DNA from: Thermohalobaculum sp039185235
GTDB lineage: Bacteria; Pseudomonadota; Alphaproteobacteria; Rhodobacterales; Rhodobacteraceae
DNA length: 7,492 bases
Direction of reading: 5' to 3'
Assembly: GCA_039185235.1 (NCBI GenBank)
Contig: JBCDAS010000216.1
Location: 1-7,492 of the forward strand
In this document: one piece after another, positions 6,790 to 7,492 of the stretch
How the letters are laid out: each line of letters opens with the position of its first letter
Position numbering within the stretch: the stretch's first letter is position 1
The notes under the pieces: model-generated
The model's input: only the letters and a program-made list of their open reading frames with translations
Databases searched by the model: none
Told to the model about the DNA's origin: nothing
Position numbers and translations under genes: made by a program

Positions 6790-7492
6790 TCTACGACATC
6801 ACCCATACGACGCATTACAGCTATCAGAACACGGCCGTCTTCTCGCAGCATCTGATGCGGCTGAGCCCCCGCTTGCTGCCCGGGCAGCGGGTTCTGACCT
6901 CGGAGATCACGGTCACGCCAGAGGCGGATAGTCTGGTCACTGAGCGTGATCTTTTCGGTAATATGAGCCATGTGGCGACCGTGAGCCGTCCGCATGCGGC
7001 GATCCAGATCAAAGCGGTCAGCCGGGTCGAACGCGCGGCCCCCTCATCTATGATCTTCGAGGCCAGCACCGCCTGGGAGGAAGTGCGCAAGATGGCAACC
7101 GGCCGCGCGGGTCCACCGGTCCCAGGCGCGATTGCGCCTTTTTGCTATCCAAGCCAGATGACCGGGTCGGATACGGCGATCGAGGCCTATGCGCGCAAGA
7201 GCTTTCCTGCGGGGCGACCTATATTAGCGGCTGCCGAAGAGCTCTGTGGCCGCATTTTCACAGATTTCGAGTATCTGCCAGGGACGACGGCAGCGGACAC
7301 GCTGCCAACCGTGAGCTTTGCCGAGAAACGCGGTGTCTGCCAGGATTTTGCCCATGTGATGCTGGCGGCTCTGCGCTCGATGCGACTGCCTGCGCGCTAT
7401 GTTTCGGGCTACTTGCGCACCCGCCCGACGGCGGGTGCGGAGCGGTTGGTGGGCGCGGATGCGAGCCATGCCTGGGTTTCGATCTGGGAGCC
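6786..7492 (+). CDS. Transglutaminase family protein, 3'-truncated by window edge
   Basis: An open frame of 235 complete codons runs to the right edge without a stop. It starts MIYDITHTTHYSYQ, the typical beginning of bacterial stand-alone transglutaminase-like proteins, where an N-terminal beta domain (about 1-80) precedes the papain-like core. The catalytic Cys is in EKRGVCQDFAHVML (Cys185, TGC at 7338-7340), followed by the family motif LPARYVSGYL. The His is in ASHAWVSIWE (His228, CAT at 7467-7469). The Asp is expected about 15 residues further on, outside the window; these proteins are commonly somewhat under 300 residues in total. Members act as cysteine peptidases or amide-transfer enzymes; the substrate is unknown. 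The ATG overlaps the upstream TGA, so it is in one operon with the ATP-grasp/alpha-E gene. It is a distant paralogue of the N-terminal half of the first gene, here without DUF2126. No signal peptide is seen, so the protein is predicted to be cytoplasmic. Confidence 0.94.
   Translation, partial: MIYDITHTTHYSYQNTAVFSQHLMRLSPRLLPGQRVLTSEITVTPEADSLVTERDLFGNMSHVATVSRPHAAIQIKAVSRVERAAPSSMIFEASTAWEEVRKMATGRAGPPVPGAIAPFCYPSQMTGSDTAIEAYARKSFPAGRPILAAAEELCGRIFTDFEYLPGTTAADTLPTVSFAEKRGVCQDFAHVMLAALRSMRLPARYVSGYLRTRPTAGAERLVGADASHAWVSIWE

Overview
This window looks like an alphaproteobacterial chromosome, most likely Rhodobacterales. It is GC-rich with strong G/C third positions, and it carries a fused circularly permuted ATP-grasp/alpha-E protein next to transglutaminase-like genes. 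That lineage call is an inference from family resemblance, because no rRNA or other marker gene is present. The window is almost entirely coding, with four genes. I see no tRNA, rRNA, CRISPR array, insertion sequence or extended repeat.

Layout. Positions 1-3361 (+) hold a large two-domain protein, a transglutaminase-like protease fold followed by a DUF2126 putative amidoligase. Its N-terminus lies before the window. Positions 3358-4167 (-) hold an FkbM-family SAM-dependent methyltransferase. It is convergent with the first gene, and the two stop codons overlap. Positions 4168-4290 are a short divergent intergenic region with no convincing promoter. Positions 4291-6789 (+) hold a fusion of a circularly permuted ATP-grasp domain and an alpha-E domain. 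Positions 6786-7492 (+) hold a second transglutaminase-family protein. It starts in an ATGA overlap with the previous stop and runs off the right edge.

How the genes fit together. Transglutaminase-like, DUF2126, circularly permuted ATP-grasp and alpha-E genes form a recurrent bacterial neighbourhood. Comparative genomics predicts that it makes or processes a peptide-like or amide-linked product, with ligase and peptidase activities in one locus. To my knowledge the product and substrate are still unknown. The FkbM gene looks like an intruder on the opposite strand that splits this set. The points most worth a second look are the apparent loss of conserved ATP-grasp residues in the 4291-6789 protein, and the opposite-strand methyltransferase with overlapping stops, which could make a non-contiguous operon.
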